A stretch of 64,000 nucleotides of DNA from positions 2,914,001-2,978,000 of the forward strand of contig NZ_CP042412.1 in NCBI RefSeq assembly GCF_007954505.1, read 5' to 3'. The stretch comes from Microbacterium sp. CBA3102 (GTDB taxonomy: Bacteria > Actinomycetota > Actinomycetes > Actinomycetales > Microbacteriaceae). Positions 41,742-55,417 of this stretch are shown here, one piece after another. Made by a program: the position numbers and the translations under genes. The notes under the pieces were generated by a model that made no database searches, was not told the origin of the DNA, and saw only the letters and a program-made list of their open reading frames with translations. Positions within the stretch are counted from its first letter, which is position 1, and the number at the start of each line of letters is the position of its first letter.

Positions 41742-42005
41742 TCACAGATGTCGGTAGACGTCCTGCAGGCTGAGCCCCTTCGCGAGCATCATCACCTGGA
41801 CGTGGTACAGCAGCTGGGAGATCTCCTCGGCGGCAGCGTCGTCGGACTCGTACTCCGACGCCATCCACACCTCGGCGGCTTCTTCCACGATCTTCTTGCC
41901 GATCGTGTGCACGCCGCCGTCGAGCTCGGCGACCGTGCCCGATCCTTCAGGGCGGGTTTCTGCCTTGACGCTGAGCTCGGCGAACAGCTCGTCGAAAGTC
42001 TTCAC
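41742..42005 (-). CDS. hisE: Phosphoribosyl-ATP pyrophosphatase
   Basis: The 87-residue all-helical protein hydrolyses phosphoribosyl-[16 protein letters not shown] and the acidic cluster in the following helix ([16 protein letters not shown]) bind magnesium. ATG at 42005 overlaps the rpe stop by four bases. As in mycobacteria it is coded directly before hisG. Confidence 0.95.
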   Translation of the reverse strand: MKTFDELFAELSVKAETRPEGSGTVAELDGGVHTIGKKIVEEAAEVWMASEYESDDAAAEEISQLLYHVQVMMLAKGLSLQDVYRHL

Positions 42006-42682
42006 GCTTCCAGGCTAGCGGCTCGGGCGAGGTCTCTCAGCCGGGTGACGGCCGCCTCGACGTCATCGGCCCCGTACACGGCCGATCCGGCGACGAAGGT
42101 GTCGGCGCCGGCCGCCGCGGCGATCTCGATCGTGCGATCGGAGATGCCCCCGTCGACCTGGAGCCAGACCCGGGATCCCCGCCGACGCGCCTCTGCCGCA
42201 AGCGCCTCGAGCTTGGGCATCGTCTCCGGCATGAAGCTCTGCCCGCCGAAGCCCGGTTCGACCGTCATCACGAGGATCTGGTCGAACTCATCGAGGATCT
42301 CGAACAATGAGTCGACGGGCGTCGCCGGCTTCACCGCGACACCCGCACGGGATCCGATGTCACGCAGTCGGCGAGCGAGCGCCACGGGGTCGGACGTGGC
42401 CTCAAGATGGAACGTGACACTCGCGGCGCCGATCTCGGCGTACTCCGGCGCCCACCGCTCCGGCTCCGTGATCATCAGATGGACATCGAGCGGGATGGGG
42501 CTGGTCGCCTGGATCCGCTCGACCATCTGCGGGCCGAACGTCAGGTTCGGCACGAAGTGGTTGTCCATCACGTCGACGTGGGCGAAATCCGCGGTGGCGA
42601 TCCGGGCGAGATCCGCCTGCATGTTCACGAAATCGGCGGCGAGGATACTCGGGTTGATGCGCGGGGCGCGGGGCAGATCCAC
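42002..42682 (-). CDS. rpe: Ribulose-phosphate 3-epimerase
   Basis: The 226-residue TIM barrel interconverts ribulose 5-phosphate and xylulose 5-phosphate. [26 protein letters not shown] and [11 protein letters not shown] are characteristic, holding the metal His/Asp residues. GTG at 42682 lies four bases after the rsmB stop, with its Shine-Dalgarno (GGAAG) within the rsmB end. The frame is open further upstream but only inside rsmB. Confidence 0.95.
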   Translation of the reverse strand: MDLPRAPRINPSILAADFVNMQADLARIATADFAHVDVMDNHFVPNLTFGPQMVERIQATSPIPLDVHLMITEPERWAPEYAEIGAASVTFHLEATSDPVALARRLRDIGSRAGVAVKPATPVDSLFEILDEFDQILVMTVEPGFGGQSFMPETMPKLEALAAEARRRGSRVWLQVDGGISDRTIEIAAAAGADTFVAGSAVYGADDVEAAVTRLRDLARAASLEA

Positions 42683-42686
42683 GGTC

Positions 42687-44186
42687 CTAGTCTTCCTTCC
42701 CGGATGAGGTGTTCTCGGTCGATGGGCGCTGCAGGAGCGCGAGGAACATGGCGTCGGTGCCGTGTCGATGCGGCCAGAGCTGGGCGCTGCCGGAGCCGGA
42801 ACGGCCCTCGACCGCGAGATCGATCGGCGACATCGAGACATCCGCGATCGCCGCACGGGCATCGAGCTCCACGATGTCCGTGCGCTCCCGCAGCACTTCC
42901 TGCACGACGCCGGTGGTCTCCGCGAGATGCGGCGAGCACGTCACATAAGCGACGACGCCACCGGGAGCGAGCGCATCGACCGCAGCGGACAGCAACTCGA
43001 CCTGCAGCGGGACGAGTTCGGCGACATCCGCCGGCGACTTCCGCCAGCGCGCCTCGGGACGGCGACGAAGCGCGCCGAGACCCGTGCAGGGCGCATCGAC
43101 GAGGATCCGGTCGAACTCCCCCCGTCGGGATGCGGCGAGCACGCGCCCATCCTGCTCGTGGACGACGATGTCGGCCGGTACGGCCCGGAGAGCCTTGCGG
43201 ACGAGTCGCGCGCGGACGGGGACGACTTCGTTCGCCTCCAGTGTGGCGTCGTGCTCGAGCGCGATCGCGGCGAGGAGCGCGGTCTTCCCTCCCGGACCCG
43301 CGCAGAGGTCGAGCCAGCGCTCCCCCGAGACGATGGGCGCAGCGCCCGCCAGCGCGAGGGCCACGAGCTGGGAGCCCTCGTCCTGTACGCGCACGGTGCC
43401 GCCGGAGGCTTCGACCGAGCGTCGAGGGTCGCCCCCGGGAGACGCGAAAGCGGTCGGCGCGTAGGGAAGACGAGGCTCGGCAGGTTCGGCCAGCCCCGGC
43501 AACGCGACGAGGGTCACCTCGGGCGAGATGTTGTCGGACTCCAGAAGCGCCTCGAGCTCGTCGCCGCGCCCTTCGGCTGCGAGGGCCCGACGGAGCGCCC
43601 TGATGACCCAGACCGGATGCGCGGTGCGCAGGGCCAGCCGCTCGTCACCGGAGCGTGCCTGCTCCTCGATGCGCGCCTGCCAGACCTCTCCCGAGTCGCG
43701 GGTGATGCGACGGAGGACGGCGTTCGCGAAGCTCGACGCCCCACGCCCTGATGTCATCGCCACGAGGTTCACCGATTCGTTCACAGCCGCGTGCGAAGCG
43801 ACGCGGGTGGCGAGCAGCTGATGCACCGCGAGCCGCAGTGCGTCGAGCACCGCAGGGTCGATGCCGTCCGTCGGGCGGTCGGCTGCCGATGCGATGATCG
43901 CGTCATACGTGCCGAGCCTTCGCAACGTTCCGTACGTGAGCTCCGTCGCGAGCGCCGCGTCCTGCGGCGTGAGCTTCGCGTCGGCGATCGCGGTCGGGAG
44001 CACGAGGTTCGCATAGGCATCGGTCTCGGACACCGCGCGCAGCACGTCGTACGCGACCCGACGAGCGGGTTGAACAGCGCGCACAGGACCGCGCCGCTCC
44101 GTGCCCCGTCCCTCGCGGGAAGACTGCCCGGACGGACGTCGTCCTTGCGGTCTCGGGGTGCGACGATCCCGTCCTTCGCCGCTCAT
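42687..44186 (-). CDS. rsmB: 16S rRNA (cytosine-C5)-methyltransferase RsmB-like
   Basis: The 499-residue protein has a basic, low-complexity N-terminus of about 40 residues, then a NusB-like helical RNA-binding domain (residues about 45-180). The C-terminal methyltransferase has motif I WLDLCAGPGGKTALLA, motif IV VDAPCTGLGALRRRPE and motif VI YVTCSPHLAET, which contain the two catalytic cysteines. It methylates C967-type positions of 16S rRNA. It overlaps fmt by four bases. Confidence 0.94.
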   Translation of the reverse strand: MSGEGRDRRTPRPQGRRPSGQSSREGRGTERRGPVRAVQPARRVAYDVLRAVSETDAYANLVLPTAIADAKLTPQDAALATELTYGTLRRLGTYDAIIASAADRPTDGIDPAVLDALRLAVHQLLATRVASHAAVNESVNLVAMTSGRGASSFANAVLRRITRDSGEVWQARIEEQARSGDERLALRTAHPVWVIRALRRALAAEGRGDELEALLESDNISPEVTLVALPGLAEPAEPRLPYAPTAFASPGGDPRRSVEASGGTVRVQDEGSQLVALALAGAAPIVSGERWLDLCAGPGGKTALLAAIALEHDATLEANEVVPVRARLVRKALRAVPADIVVHEQDGRVLAASRRGEFDRILVDAPCTGLGALRRRPEARWRKSPADVAELVPLQVELLSAAVDALAPGGVVAYVTCSPHLAETTGVVQEVLRERTDIVELDARAAIADVSMSPIDLAVEGRSGSGSAQLWPHRHGTDAMFLALLQRPSTENTSSGKED

Positions 44187-45103
44187 GATCCTGCCTGCAG
44201 CTCATCGCCGCCGCGCTGCCCGCGCCACCAGTCGACCGCGTTCATCGCTCCCTTGCCGGCCGGCTGCACGCGAGTCACCGCCAGCGCCCCCGAGCCCGTC
44301 CCGATGAGGAGTGCCTTCTTCGTGCCGCGAAAGCGTCCGGGAGCGAGGGGCTCCGCATCCGCAGCGGGCACCGCTTCGAGAACCTTGAGCGCCTGCCCGC
44401 CGACCGTCGTGTGCGCGCCGGGTTCGGGCGTCGCACCTCGAAAATGTGCGAACACCGTGTCGAGCGGCGCGCTCCAATCGAGGAGGCCGTCGGCGTGTGA
44501 CAGCTTGGCCGCGAAACTCGGCTCCCCCACCTGCGGTCGCGCGTCGGCTGTGCCGTCAGCGATCGCGTCGACCACCTGGACCGTGAGGTCGGCACCGTCG
44601 TGGGCGAGAGTCTCGAGCGCCTCGCCCGCGGTCGCCGTCTCCGCGACCGCGATCTCCCGCGTCGCATAGACGTCGCCCGCATCCAGCTCGGCGACCAGCT
44701 GGAAGACACTCGCCCCGAGAACGTCGTCTCCGGCGATGAGCGCTCGTTGCACCGGGGCGGCTCCGCGCCATGCCGGAAGGAGGGAGAAGTGCAGGTTGAT
44801 CCATCCCCTCGTCGGCATGGACAGGAGCGGCTCGCGGACCAGGCCCCCGTAGGCCACGATCACGCCGAGTTCCACCTCCAGGGCGGCGATCTCCGCGGTC
44901 GCGGCGTCGTCGAGCCGAGCGGCCTTGATCACGGGAAGTCCGAGTTCGAGGGCCGCCTGCGCAACCGGAGACGGCGTGAGCACACGCCGACGCCCGAGTG
45001 CGGCATCGGGCCGCGTCACGACGGCGGCGATGTCGTGCGAGGTCGCGAGACGACGCAGGGTGGGCACGGCAGCAGCGGGTGTGCCGGCGAAGACGAGGCG
45101 CAT
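44183..45103 (-). CDS. fmt: Methionyl-tRNA formyltransferase
   Basis: The 306-residue enzyme formylates initiator Met-tRNA. MRLVFAGTPAAAVPTL, the catalytic WINLHFSLLPAWRGAAPVQ (Asn/His) and ELDAGDVYA (Asp) are all present, followed by a C-terminal OB-like domain. ATG start is 18 bases after priA. The fmt-rsmB pairing is ancient and common. Confidence 0.96.
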   Translation of the reverse strand: MRLVFAGTPAAAVPTLRRLATSHDIAAVVTRPDAALGRRRVLTPSPVAQAALELGLPVIKAARLDDAATAEIAALEVELGVIVAYGGLVREPLLSMPTRGWINLHFSLLPAWRGAAPVQRALIAGDDVLGASVFQLVAELDAGDVYATREIAVAETATAGEALETLAHDGADLTVQVVDAIADGTADARPQVGEPSFAAKLSHADGLLDWSAPLDTVFAHFRGATPEPGAHTTVGGQALKVLEAVPAADAEPLAPGRFRGTKKALLIGTGSGALAVTRVQPAGKGAMNAVDWWRGQRGGDELQAGS

Positions 45104-45121
45104 GAAGGTTCTCCGGAAGGG

Positions 45122-47080
45122 TCAGAGCTCTGGATCGAGGATATCGAGACGGACCGAGAGTGTGCTCTTCGTCGACCGCCCCTTGCGTCGGCGGCCGCTC
45201 ACGGCTTCGGCGACCACTGCCGCGCGCAGGGCCGTGGCGACACGGCTGCCGGCGCTGTAGTCGAAACGCACGAGGGCACGTACGCGGGGAGGCACCTCGT
45301 CGGACTCGACGGGAACGGGTCCGAGGACGGCATCGCTGGGGAGGGCGAGTTCCTTGAGCGCGGCGAGAGCGTCACCGACGGCGGAAGCCGACCCCTGCAC
45401 GAGTGCCACGCGCGTCGTGGGCGGCATGTGCAGGGGCGCCCGGCTCTCCAGCTCGGCGCGCGCATGGGCCGCGTGGTTCCAGGTCGCGAGCGCCTTGGCC
45501 GCTGCGCCGTTCACTCCGACCAGGTGGACGGGCGCTCCGGGCGCAGCGAGGGCCGCGGCGTTCGACCACCAGCGCAGACACGATTCCGCGACACGCAGGT
45601 CGGGGGCCTGGAGCATGCGCGGCCCGTCCAGCAGGACGACCGCTCGGTAGCCGCCGTCGGCGATCGGCTCCGCTCCACGGGTCGCGACCACGAGTGCGGG
45701 TCTGTCCGTGACGCGTTCGACCGGATGCGCACTGTCGGCGACGATCACGCGGACACCCGGAAAGGCGCGTCCGAGCTCATCGGCGGTGCGTTCGCTCCCG
45801 GACGACGCGAGGCGCAGCTTCGTCGAGGAGCACGACGGGCACGTCCACACGCTCGCACCTCGCCCACACCAGCCGCACACCGGCACGGCCCCACGATGCC
45901 GCGCACCGAGTGGTCCCCCGCAGTTCGGGCAGCGTGCGGGTGCTCGGCAGTCGGCGCACACCAAGGATGGCGAGAACCCCGGGCGCGAAACCTGCACGAG
46001 GACGGGTCCTTCGGCCGCGGCGTTGCGCGCAGCGAGGAACGCCGATGACGGCATGCGTTGAGCCGTCGGCTGCTCCATCTCCTGTGCCGTGCTGAGGACG
46101 ACCCGCGGGAGCACGCGACGCGTGGCGCGGACATCCTGCAGCCAACCGAGTACGACGAGGCGCTCGACGTCGGTCGTACGCGAGTGCCCCGCGAACAGCA
46201 GTGCGGAGCCCTCGAGCTCTTGTCGGAGGAGCGCCGCGTCACGGGAATTGACGTACGGCGACAGCGGTTCTCCGAGCAAAGGGTCGCCATCGTCCCAGAT
46301 CGCCACCAGCCCGGCGGCCACAGGCGAGTAGACCGCGGAGCGATTGCCGACGACGATGCAGGGAGCGTCCTCGAGTGTGCGCAGAAAGGCCCGATAGCGG
46401 TCGGGGTTGGCCTGCCGGGAGTCGTGACGCACCACCGTGCCAGCGGGCACGAGCGGCTCGAGCGCGGCGAGCAGACGATCGAGATCGCGATGGTCCGGAA
46501 CGACGATGATCGAGGACCGACCCGACGACAATGTCCGCGCTGCAGCCGAGGCCAGGAGTTTCGCCCACCCCTGCACGCCGTCGAGGAGCTGCGGGATCGC
46601 TTCGACCGCGGCGCGTCCTCCGGTATCGAGGACGGCGCCGAGGCCGTCGTATGCCGCGATGGCTTCCTCCGCGATCTCGCGAGCGGCGGCATCAGGCTGC
46701 ATTTCGGGCGAGTCTGCCGTCCAGGCCTTCTCGACCCGCACCTGACGCTTGGGGATCACGAGGCGCAGCACGTCCGAGGCCGACCCGGCAGCACGATCGG
46801 CGACTCGACGTGCCAGCGTGTAGAGGCGCTCGGGAAGGACGGGCACGGCCGAGACAACGCTCTCGACCTCGGACAATGGGCGGTCGGCGTCGTCTTCGGT
46901 GTCGATCTCGACGATGTATCCGTCGATCACCCGCCCCGCGGTGCGCAACGGCACGCGGACCCGGACGCCGAGTGGTACGTCGCCGAGCTCTGCGGGAAGC
47001 GCGTAGTCGAAGAGCCGGTCGAGTTGAGGCAGCGGCGAATCGAGGAGCACGCGCGCGATGCGCCGGCTCTCCGGAGGCAT
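45122..47080 (-). CDS. priA: PriA-like primosomal protein without helicase motifs
   Basis: The 652-residue protein has the PriA DNA-binding N-terminus (ARVLLDSPLPQLDRLFDYALP) and the zinc cluster CADCRAPARCPNCGGP, CGWCGRG and CPSCSSTKL. Walker A is absent where expected (GWAKLLASAAARTL), and the DEEH position reads WDDGDPLL. Actinobacterial PriA is known to lack ATPase motifs, so helicase activity is not expected; a DNA-binding role in restart is inferred. It lies between metK (16 bases) and fmt (18 bases). Confidence 0.92.
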   Translation of the reverse strand: MPPESRRIARVLLDSPLPQLDRLFDYALPAELGDVPLGVRVRVPLRTAGRVIDGYIVEIDTEDDADRPLSEVESVVSAVPVLPERLYTLARRVADRAAGSASDVLRLVIPKRQVRVEKAWTADSPEMQPDAAAREIAEEAIAAYDGLGAVLDTGGRAAVEAIPQLLDGVQGWAKLLASAAARTLSSGRSSIIVVPDHRDLDRLLAALEPLVPAGTVVRHDSRQANPDRYRAFLRTLEDAPCIVVGNRSAVYSPVAAGLVAIWDDGDPLLGEPLSPYVNSRDAALLRQELEGSALLFAGHSRTTDVERLVVLGWLQDVRATRRVLPRVVLSTAQEMEQPTAQRMPSSAFLAARNAAAEGPVLVQVSRPGFSPSLVCADCRAPARCPNCGGPLGARHRGAVPVCGWCGRGASVWTCPSCSSTKLRLASSGSERTADELGRAFPGVRVIVADSAHPVERVTDRPALVVATRGAEPIADGGYRAVVLLDGPRMLQAPDLRVAESCLRWWSNAAALAAPGAPVHLVGVNGAAAKALATWNHAAHARAELESRAPLHMPPTTRVALVQGSASAVGDALAALKELALPSDAVLGPVPVESDEVPPRVRALVRFDYSAGSRVATALRAAVVAEAVSGRRRKGRSTKSTLSVRLDILDPEL

Positions 47081-47096
47081 CAGGACCGTGGTCCCA

Positions 47097-48290
47097 TCAG
47101 AGCCCGGCAGCGCGGCGAAGCTCTTCGGCGCGGTCGGTGCGCTCCCAGGTGAAGTCGGCGAGCTCTCGACCGAAGTGACCGTACGCCGCGGTCTGGGCGT
47201 AGATCGGCCGCAGAAGGTCGAGCTGCTCGATGATCGCCTGCGGGCGCAGATCGAACACGTCGGTGATGGCCCGGGTGATCACCTCGTCCGAGACCTTTCC
47301 GGTGCCGAAGGTCTCGACGTACAGGCCGACCGGACGCGCGACGCCGATCGCGTAGGCCACCTGCACTTCGAGACGGTCGGCGAGTCCTGCCGCCACCGCG
47401 TTCTTGGCCACCCAACGCGTGGCGTAGGCACCGGAGCGGTCGACCTTCGACGGGTCTTTGCCGCTGAACGCTCCACCGCCGTGGCGCGCTGCCCCGCCGT
47501 AGGTGTCGATGATGATCTTGCGTCCGGTGAGTCCGGCGTCGCCCTTCGGGCCTCCCGTGACGAACGGGCCTGCGGGGTTGATGTAGAGCGTGACGTCGTC
47601 GAGGTCGAGGCCCGTCGTGGCGAGGACCGGGTCGATGACGTGCCGGCGCACCTGATCCTGCAGCTCGTCCTGGGAGATCTCCGGGTGATGCTGCGTGGAG
47701 ACGACGACCGCGTCGACGGTCTTCGGCGTGAAGCCGTCGTAGCCCAGCGTGACCTGAGTCTTGCCGTCGGGGCGCAGGAACGGCAGCACTCCGCTGCGAC
47801 GGACCTCGGTGAGACGTTCCGCCAGGCGGTGTGCGGTCCAGGCAGCCATCGGCATCAGCTGGGGCGTCTCGTTCGTCGCGAAGCCGAACATGATGCCCTG
47901 GTCGCCGGCGCCGAGCCCGTCGAGCGGATCGACGGACGACCCGTCGCGGTGCTCCTGCGCGCTGTCGACGCCGTGGGCGATGTCGGTGGACTGTTCCCCC
48001 ACCGAGACGCTCACACCGCAGGACGCGCCGTCGAAGCCGGTCTCGCTGGAGGTGTAGCCGATACCGTTCACGACCTGGCGGACGATCGTCGGGATATCGA
48101 CGTAGGCCTCGGTGCGGATCTCACCGGCGACGTGGACGAGGCCGGTCGTGACGAGCGTCTCGACGGCCACGCGAGAACCGCGGTCCTTCGCGATCAGACC
48201 ATCGAGGATGCTGTCCGAGATCTGGTCGCAGATCTTGTCCGGATGCCCTTCGGTGACGGACTCGGACGTGAACAGACGCAGCGCGCTCAT
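47097..48290 (-). CDS. metK: S-adenosylmethionine synthase
   Basis: The 397-residue enzyme makes SAM from methionine and [35 protein letters not shown], the flexible-loop part [10 protein letters not shown] and [16 protein letters not shown] are typical. I chose ATG at 48290 because similarity begins there; the upstream open frame runs into the rpoZ terminator. It is the first gene after that hairpin, so a new promoter is expected at 48291-48337. No SAM riboswitch is visible. Confidence 0.97.
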   Translation of the reverse strand: MSALRLFTSESVTEGHPDKICDQISDSILDGLIAKDRGSRVAVETLVTTGLVHVAGEIRTEAYVDIPTIVRQVVNGIGYTSSETGFDGASCGVSVSVGEQSTDIAHGVDSAQEHRDGSSVDPLDGLGAGDQGIMFGFATNETPQLMPMAAWTAHRLAERLTEVRRSGVLPFLRPDGKTQVTLGYDGFTPKTVDAVVVSTQHHPEISQDELQDQVRRHVIDPVLATTGLDLDDVTLYINPAGPFVTGGPKGDAGLTGRKIIIDTYGGAARHGGGAFSGKDPSKVDRSGAYATRWVAKNAVAAGLADRLEVQVAYAIGVARPVGLYVETFGTGKVSDEVITRAITDVFDLRPQAIIEQLDLLRPIYAQTAAYGHFGRELADFTWERTDRAEELRRAAGL

Positions 48291-48337
48291 CGATTCTCCA
48301 GAACGGGACGGACAGAAGGGGTGTGGCACCCATTCTG

Positions 48338-48369
48338 GACTGCGCCTCCGACAGACGGGAGGCGCAGTC
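48338..48369 (-). terminator. Terminator hairpin between rpoZ and metK
   Basis: A perfect 12-bp stem (48338-48349 with 48358-48369) has an 8-base loop and lies seven bases after the rpoZ stop. There is no U-tract, common for GC-rich actinobacterial terminators. It separates the pyr-gmk-rpoZ operon from the metK operon. Confidence 0.75.
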
Positions 48370-48376
48370 TCGAATA

Positions 48377-48631
48377 TCACTCCGCGTGACGCAGGCGGAG
48401 CTTGTCCTCGTTGATCTCGTGCAGCGCGATGGTGAGCGGCTTGTCCTCGACGGAGGAATCGACCAGCGGGCCCACGTTGTCGAAGAGGTTGCCCTCGTGC
48501 AGGTCCGAGTAGTAGTCGTTGATCTGGCGCGCGCGCTTTGCGGCGTAGATCACGAGCTCGTACTTGGAGTCGACGCGGTCGAGCAGGTTGTCGATGGGGG
48601 GATCGATGATGCCGTTGTTATGTCCGGCCAT
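48377..48631 (-). CDS. rpoZ: RNA polymerase omega subunit
   Basis: The 84-residue protein has the omega hallmark [28 protein letters not shown], which clamps the beta' C-terminus. The usual gmk-rpoZ order holds, with a 65-base gap to gmk. ATG with an AGGAGG Shine-Dalgarno. Confidence 0.96.
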   Translation of the reverse strand: MAGHNNGIIDPPIDNLLDRVDSKYELVIYAAKRARQINDYYSDLHEGNLFDNVGPLVDSSVEDKPLTIALHEINEDKLRLRHAE

Positions 48632-48696
48632 GGTGAGACCTCCTGATCAGGCGACGGGATCGTCGCGAAGACGGTGCGAAAGGCGCGCGAAGACGC

Positions 48697-49608
48697 TCAG
48701 CGCGCAGAGCTTGAAGACAATTCTACGACCTCGCGGGCCGCGGTGGCGACGTCCTCGTTCACGATCAGGTGATCGAACTCGTTCTGAGCGGCCAGTTCGA
48801 CCTTCGCGGTACGCAATCGGCGGGCCCTCTCTTCGGCCTCTTCGGTGCCGCGCCCGACCAGTCGATGCACCAGCTCATCCCAGCTCGGCGGCAGCAGGAA
48901 GATGAGCGTCGCGGCGGGTTCCGCTCGCCGCACCTGACGCGCCCCTTGCAGGTCGATCTCGAGGAGGACCGTCTTGCCCTCGGCCAAAGCGGCATCGATC
49001 GGTGCGCGCGGGGTGCCGTATCGGGAGCGGTTGTGCACCACCGCGTATTCGAGGAGCTCGTCGTCGGCGATCAGCCGGTCGAACTCCGCGTCATCCACGA
49101 AGTAGTAGTGGACACCGTCGATCTCGCCCGGACGAGGCGGCCGCGTGGTTGCCGAGACCGACAGATGGATCTCCGGGTTGTGCTCACGGATATGCGCGGC
49201 CACCGTTCCCTTGCCCACGGCCGTCGGGCCGGCGAGCACGAGCAGGCGACTCCGCTCTCCACGCGGCTCCGGTACCGGGAAGCGTGCGTCGAGCCACGTC
49301 TCCAGCGCACGGCGCTGACGTGCGCCGAGGCCTCCGAGACGTTTGACTGGCGAGATGTGGAGCTCCTCCAGGATCCGGTCGCGCTTGCCCGCACCGATGG
49401 CGGGGAGAGCCAGCAGGAAGTCGGTGATGCGCATCGACCCCTCGACGGAGTCGGCGTCCGCTGTGGCGCGACGCAGCACCGCCTGCGGCGTGACCACCCG
49501 CATCGTCAGGTCGCGCTTGACGGACGCTCTGGCACGGCGACGTTCGACCGCACGGCGGGCGGCCGCAGCTCGATCGACCTCAGGAACGGTCCGCTGGGCG
49601 TCAGACAC
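48697..49608 (-). CDS. gmk: Guanylate kinase with N-terminal mIHF-like domain
   Basis: The 303-residue protein is about 110 residues longer than ordinary Gmk. The kinase part (about 120-303) has the P-loop GPTAVGKGT (127-135), the GMP-binding [13 protein letters not shown] and [12 protein letters not shown], and [17 protein letters not shown] motifs. Residues 1-110 resemble actinobacterial integration host factor m[42 protein letters not shown] (helix-hairpin-helix) and the C-terminal [13 protein letters not shown]. In other actinobacteria mihF is a separate gene just before gmk; here the two are one frame with no internal stop. It overlaps pyrF by eight bases. Confidence 0.92.
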   Translation of the reverse strand: MSDAQRTVPEVDRAAAARRAVERRRARASVKRDLTMRVVTPQAVLRRATADADSVEGSMRITDFLLALPAIGAGKRDRILEELHISPVKRLGGLGARQRRALETWLDARFPVPEPRGERSRLLVLAGPTAVGKGTVAAHIREHNPEIHLSVSATTRPPRPGEIDGVHYYFVDDAEFDRLIADDELLEYAVVHNRSRYGTPRAPIDAALAEGKTVLLEIDLQGARQVRRAEPAATLIFLLPPSWDELVHRLVGRGTEEAEERARRLRTAKVELAAQNEFDHLIVNEDVATAAREVVELSSSSAR

Positions 49609-50442
49609 CGGCCACCTCGAGATACTCGGCCGCGCGTGCGGCGACGGTCCGGGCCAGGTCGACCGGGCCTGCGGAGAGGATGCTGCGGCTCTCGCTCGCG
49701 ATCACGGCGTCCGACAGCGCACCGAAGCGCGGCCGCAGGTCGGAGGGAGCAGCACCCTGCGCACCGAAGCCCGGAGCCAGGATGGGGGCGACGGGCTCGA
49801 AGGGCTCGATACCCGCCGGGGCCCACTCCACGGTGGCACCGATGACGAAGCCGAAGCTCCCCCACTCCCCTGCCGCCACCTGCTCGGCGTTGCGACCCGA
49901 GACCTCGGAGATGATCGATGCCGACACGGTCGCGCCGTCGGACGCCGTGGACCGCTGGAGTCCCTCGGCCTGGGGGTTGCTGGTCGCCGCGAGGACGAAG
50001 AGCCCCTTGTGGTGCTCTCCGGCGAGGGCGAAGGCCCCGTCGAGGGCTCCCACACCGAGGAAAGGACTCACCGTGAGTGCGTCCGCCTCCAACGGCGAAC
50101 CCGGCGTGAGCCAGGCGCGCGCGTAGTCATCCATGGTCGACCCGATGTCGCCCCGCTTGGCGTCGGCGATCACGATGAGGCCGGCCGCGCGCGCTGCGGC
50201 AAGGACGTCTTCGAGCGCGGCGATTCCCCGGGAGCCGAAGCGCTCGAAGAACGACACCTGCGGCTTCACGAAGCCGACTCTCCCGGTGGCAGCCTCGACG
50301 GTCCGCAGGCCGAATTCACGCACGCCCTGCGCGTCGTCCGACAGTCCCCACGACGCGAGCAGCGCGGCGTGGGGGTCGATGCCGACGCAGAGGGGTCCTC
50401 GTGCGCCGAGCACGGAGCGGACCCGCTCGCCGAAGCGTGCGC

Positions 50443-50446
<4 letters not shown>
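49601..50446 (-). CDS. pyrF: Orotidine 5'-phosphate decarboxylase
   Basis: The 281-residue enzyme makes UMP, the last step of the pathway. The long actinobacterial (type 2) form is indicated by [17 protein letters not shown] and the catalytic [18 protein letters not shown] (Lys and Asp). It overlaps carB by four bases at its start and gmk by eight at its end. Confidence 0.95.
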
Positions 50447-53729
<3,283 letters not shown>

Positions 53730-53730
<1 letters not shown>

Positions 53731-54908
53731 TACTTGGAGTCCTTCTGGCTGGCGATGACCAGGTCGCGGAACCTGTCGAAGAGATAGTTGGCGTCGTGCG
53801 GGCCCGCTGCCGCCTCGGGGTGGTACTGCACCGAGAAGGCCGGGATGTCGAGAGCGCGGAGTCCCTCGACGACGTTGTCGTTCAGCCCGACATGGCTGAC
53901 CTCGACCTTGCCGTACCCGTTCGGGCTGTCGAAGGTCCCCTCGATCGGAGCCTCGACGGCGAAGCCGTGGTTGTGGGCGGTGATCTCCACCTTGCCGGTC
54001 TGCTTGTCGAGCACGGGCTGGTTGATGCCGCGGTGGCCGAACGGCAGCTTGTAGGTGCCGAGACCCAGCGCACGGCCCAGGAGCTGGTTGCCGAAGCAGA
54101 TGCCGAAGAACGGCAGCCCGTCGTCGAGCACCGCACGCAGCAGCTCGACGTGATCGCCCGAGGCCGCGGGGTCACCGGGGCCGTTCGAATAGAAGACGGC
54201 GACGGGGTCCACGGCTCTGATCTCATCGATGGTCACGTTCTGCGGGAGTACGTGCACCTCGAAGCCGCGGGCCGCGAGATTGTCGATCGTCGCCTGCTTC
54301 ACACCGAGGTCGAGCACGGCGAGGTTGCCGATCCGCTCCCCCATCGCGGTCGTCACGGTCGCGACGTCGACGGAGACCTCGGCGGACAGATTGCGTCCCG
54401 CCATCTCGGGTGCCTCGCGGACGATGCGCACCTGCTCCTCGGGGTCGAGCGACGCATCGGCGCCGGAGAAGATGCCGCCGCGCATGGAGCCGGCTGAGCG
54501 GATGTGGCGCGTGATCGAACGGGTGTCGACCCCGCTGATGCCCACCACGCCGTCCTGGACGAGCACATCGTCGAGCGACGCGTTGGCGCGCCAGTTCGAG
54601 ACGACGCGCGAAGGGTCGCGCACGATGTACCCGGAGACCCAGATGCGACGCGACTCGGCGTCTTCGTCGTTCATGCCGGTGTTGCCGATGTGCGGTGCCG
54701 TCTGCAGGACGATCTGGCCCGCGTACGAGGGATCCGTGATGGTCTCCTGGTATCCGGACATGCCGGTCGCGAAGACGACTTCGCCGAGGGTGCGTCCGCG
54801 TGCGCCGTAGGCGCGTCCGGCGTGACGCGTGCCGTCCTCCAGGACGAGCACGGCGGGGTCGGGCAACTGGGCCGCGGGGGCCTGCGCGGCGGGTGTCGAG
54901 AGAGTCAT
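53730..54908 (-). CDS. carA: Carbamoyl-phosphate synthase small subunit
   Basis: The 392-residue glutamine amidotransferase feeds ammonia to CarB. The nucleophile Cys lies in [16 protein letters not shown], and the catalytic His/Glu in [13 protein letters not shown]. The N-terminal CPSase domain has [23 protein letters not shown] at 54908 overlaps the previous gene by four bases. Confidence 0.97.
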
Positions 54909-55417
54909 GACTTTGCTCCTGTGTCGGGGGCGGCGGGGACGAGCCGCTGCAGGTCGGAGATGAGGTTCTGAGGCTCGCCGGTGGCGAGGCGCAGGTAGCT
55001 GTCGACGACGGTGTCGTCGGCGATCTTCCAGGCGATGCGCACGAGGCCGCCAGGCTCGACCACGCGGTCGATCGTAACGGTGGCACGATCGACGGTGACG
55101 AGCCGGTCGTTCGCGAGGAAGACCGTCGGGGTTCCGTCGAGGCAGAGGGCGATGCCGCGATCCGTGAGGGCGAGCTCGCCGCGTGCCCGATACGCGAGAG
55201 GGGACACCGCGAGGCGTTCGAGCGGCTGCTCGTGTCGTGTCGTCGACACGTACAGCACCTCGTCGCGGCGGACGATCTCCGCATGCTCAGGGACTCCGAG
55301 CGGCGCCGTGAACACGGAATCGCGGCGCATTCGTCGTCGCCAGGCGAAGAGCATCGCCAGCAGAATCAGGAGCGCCACCGCGATCATGATCGCGACGGCG
55401 AGGTCCCGAGCGCTCAT
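54905..55417 (-). CDS. PH-like membrane protein of the pyr operon
   Basis: The 170-residue protein has one N-terminal helix (residues about 7-27), a basic stop (WRRRMRRD) and a soluble beta-rich domain resembling a PH fold ([18 protein letters not shown] and [12 protein letters not shown]). Proteins of this kind recur between pyrC and carA in actinobacteria, with unknown function. Four-base overlaps on both sides tie it to pyrC and carA expression. A role at the membrane in pyrimidine metabolism is only a guess. Confidence 0.78.
   Translation of the reverse strand: MSARDLAVAIMIAVALLILLAMLFAWRRRMRRDSVFTAPLGVPEHAEIVRRDEVLYVSTTRHEQPLERLAVSPLAYRARGELALTDRGIALCLDGTPTVFLANDRLVTVDRATVTIDRVVEPGGLVRIAWKIADDTVVDSYLRLATGEPQNLISDLQRLVPAAPDTGAKS

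Noticed and set aside
43997..44186. A low-complexity, arginine-rich start of rsmB as a separate gene or wrong start
   Set aside because: The four-base overlap with fmt supports this start, and basic extensions before the NusB domain are common in actinobacteria.
48291..48337. A SAM riboswitch before metK
   Set aside because: The interval is too short and shows no kink-turn, pseudoknot or conserved SAM-box elements.
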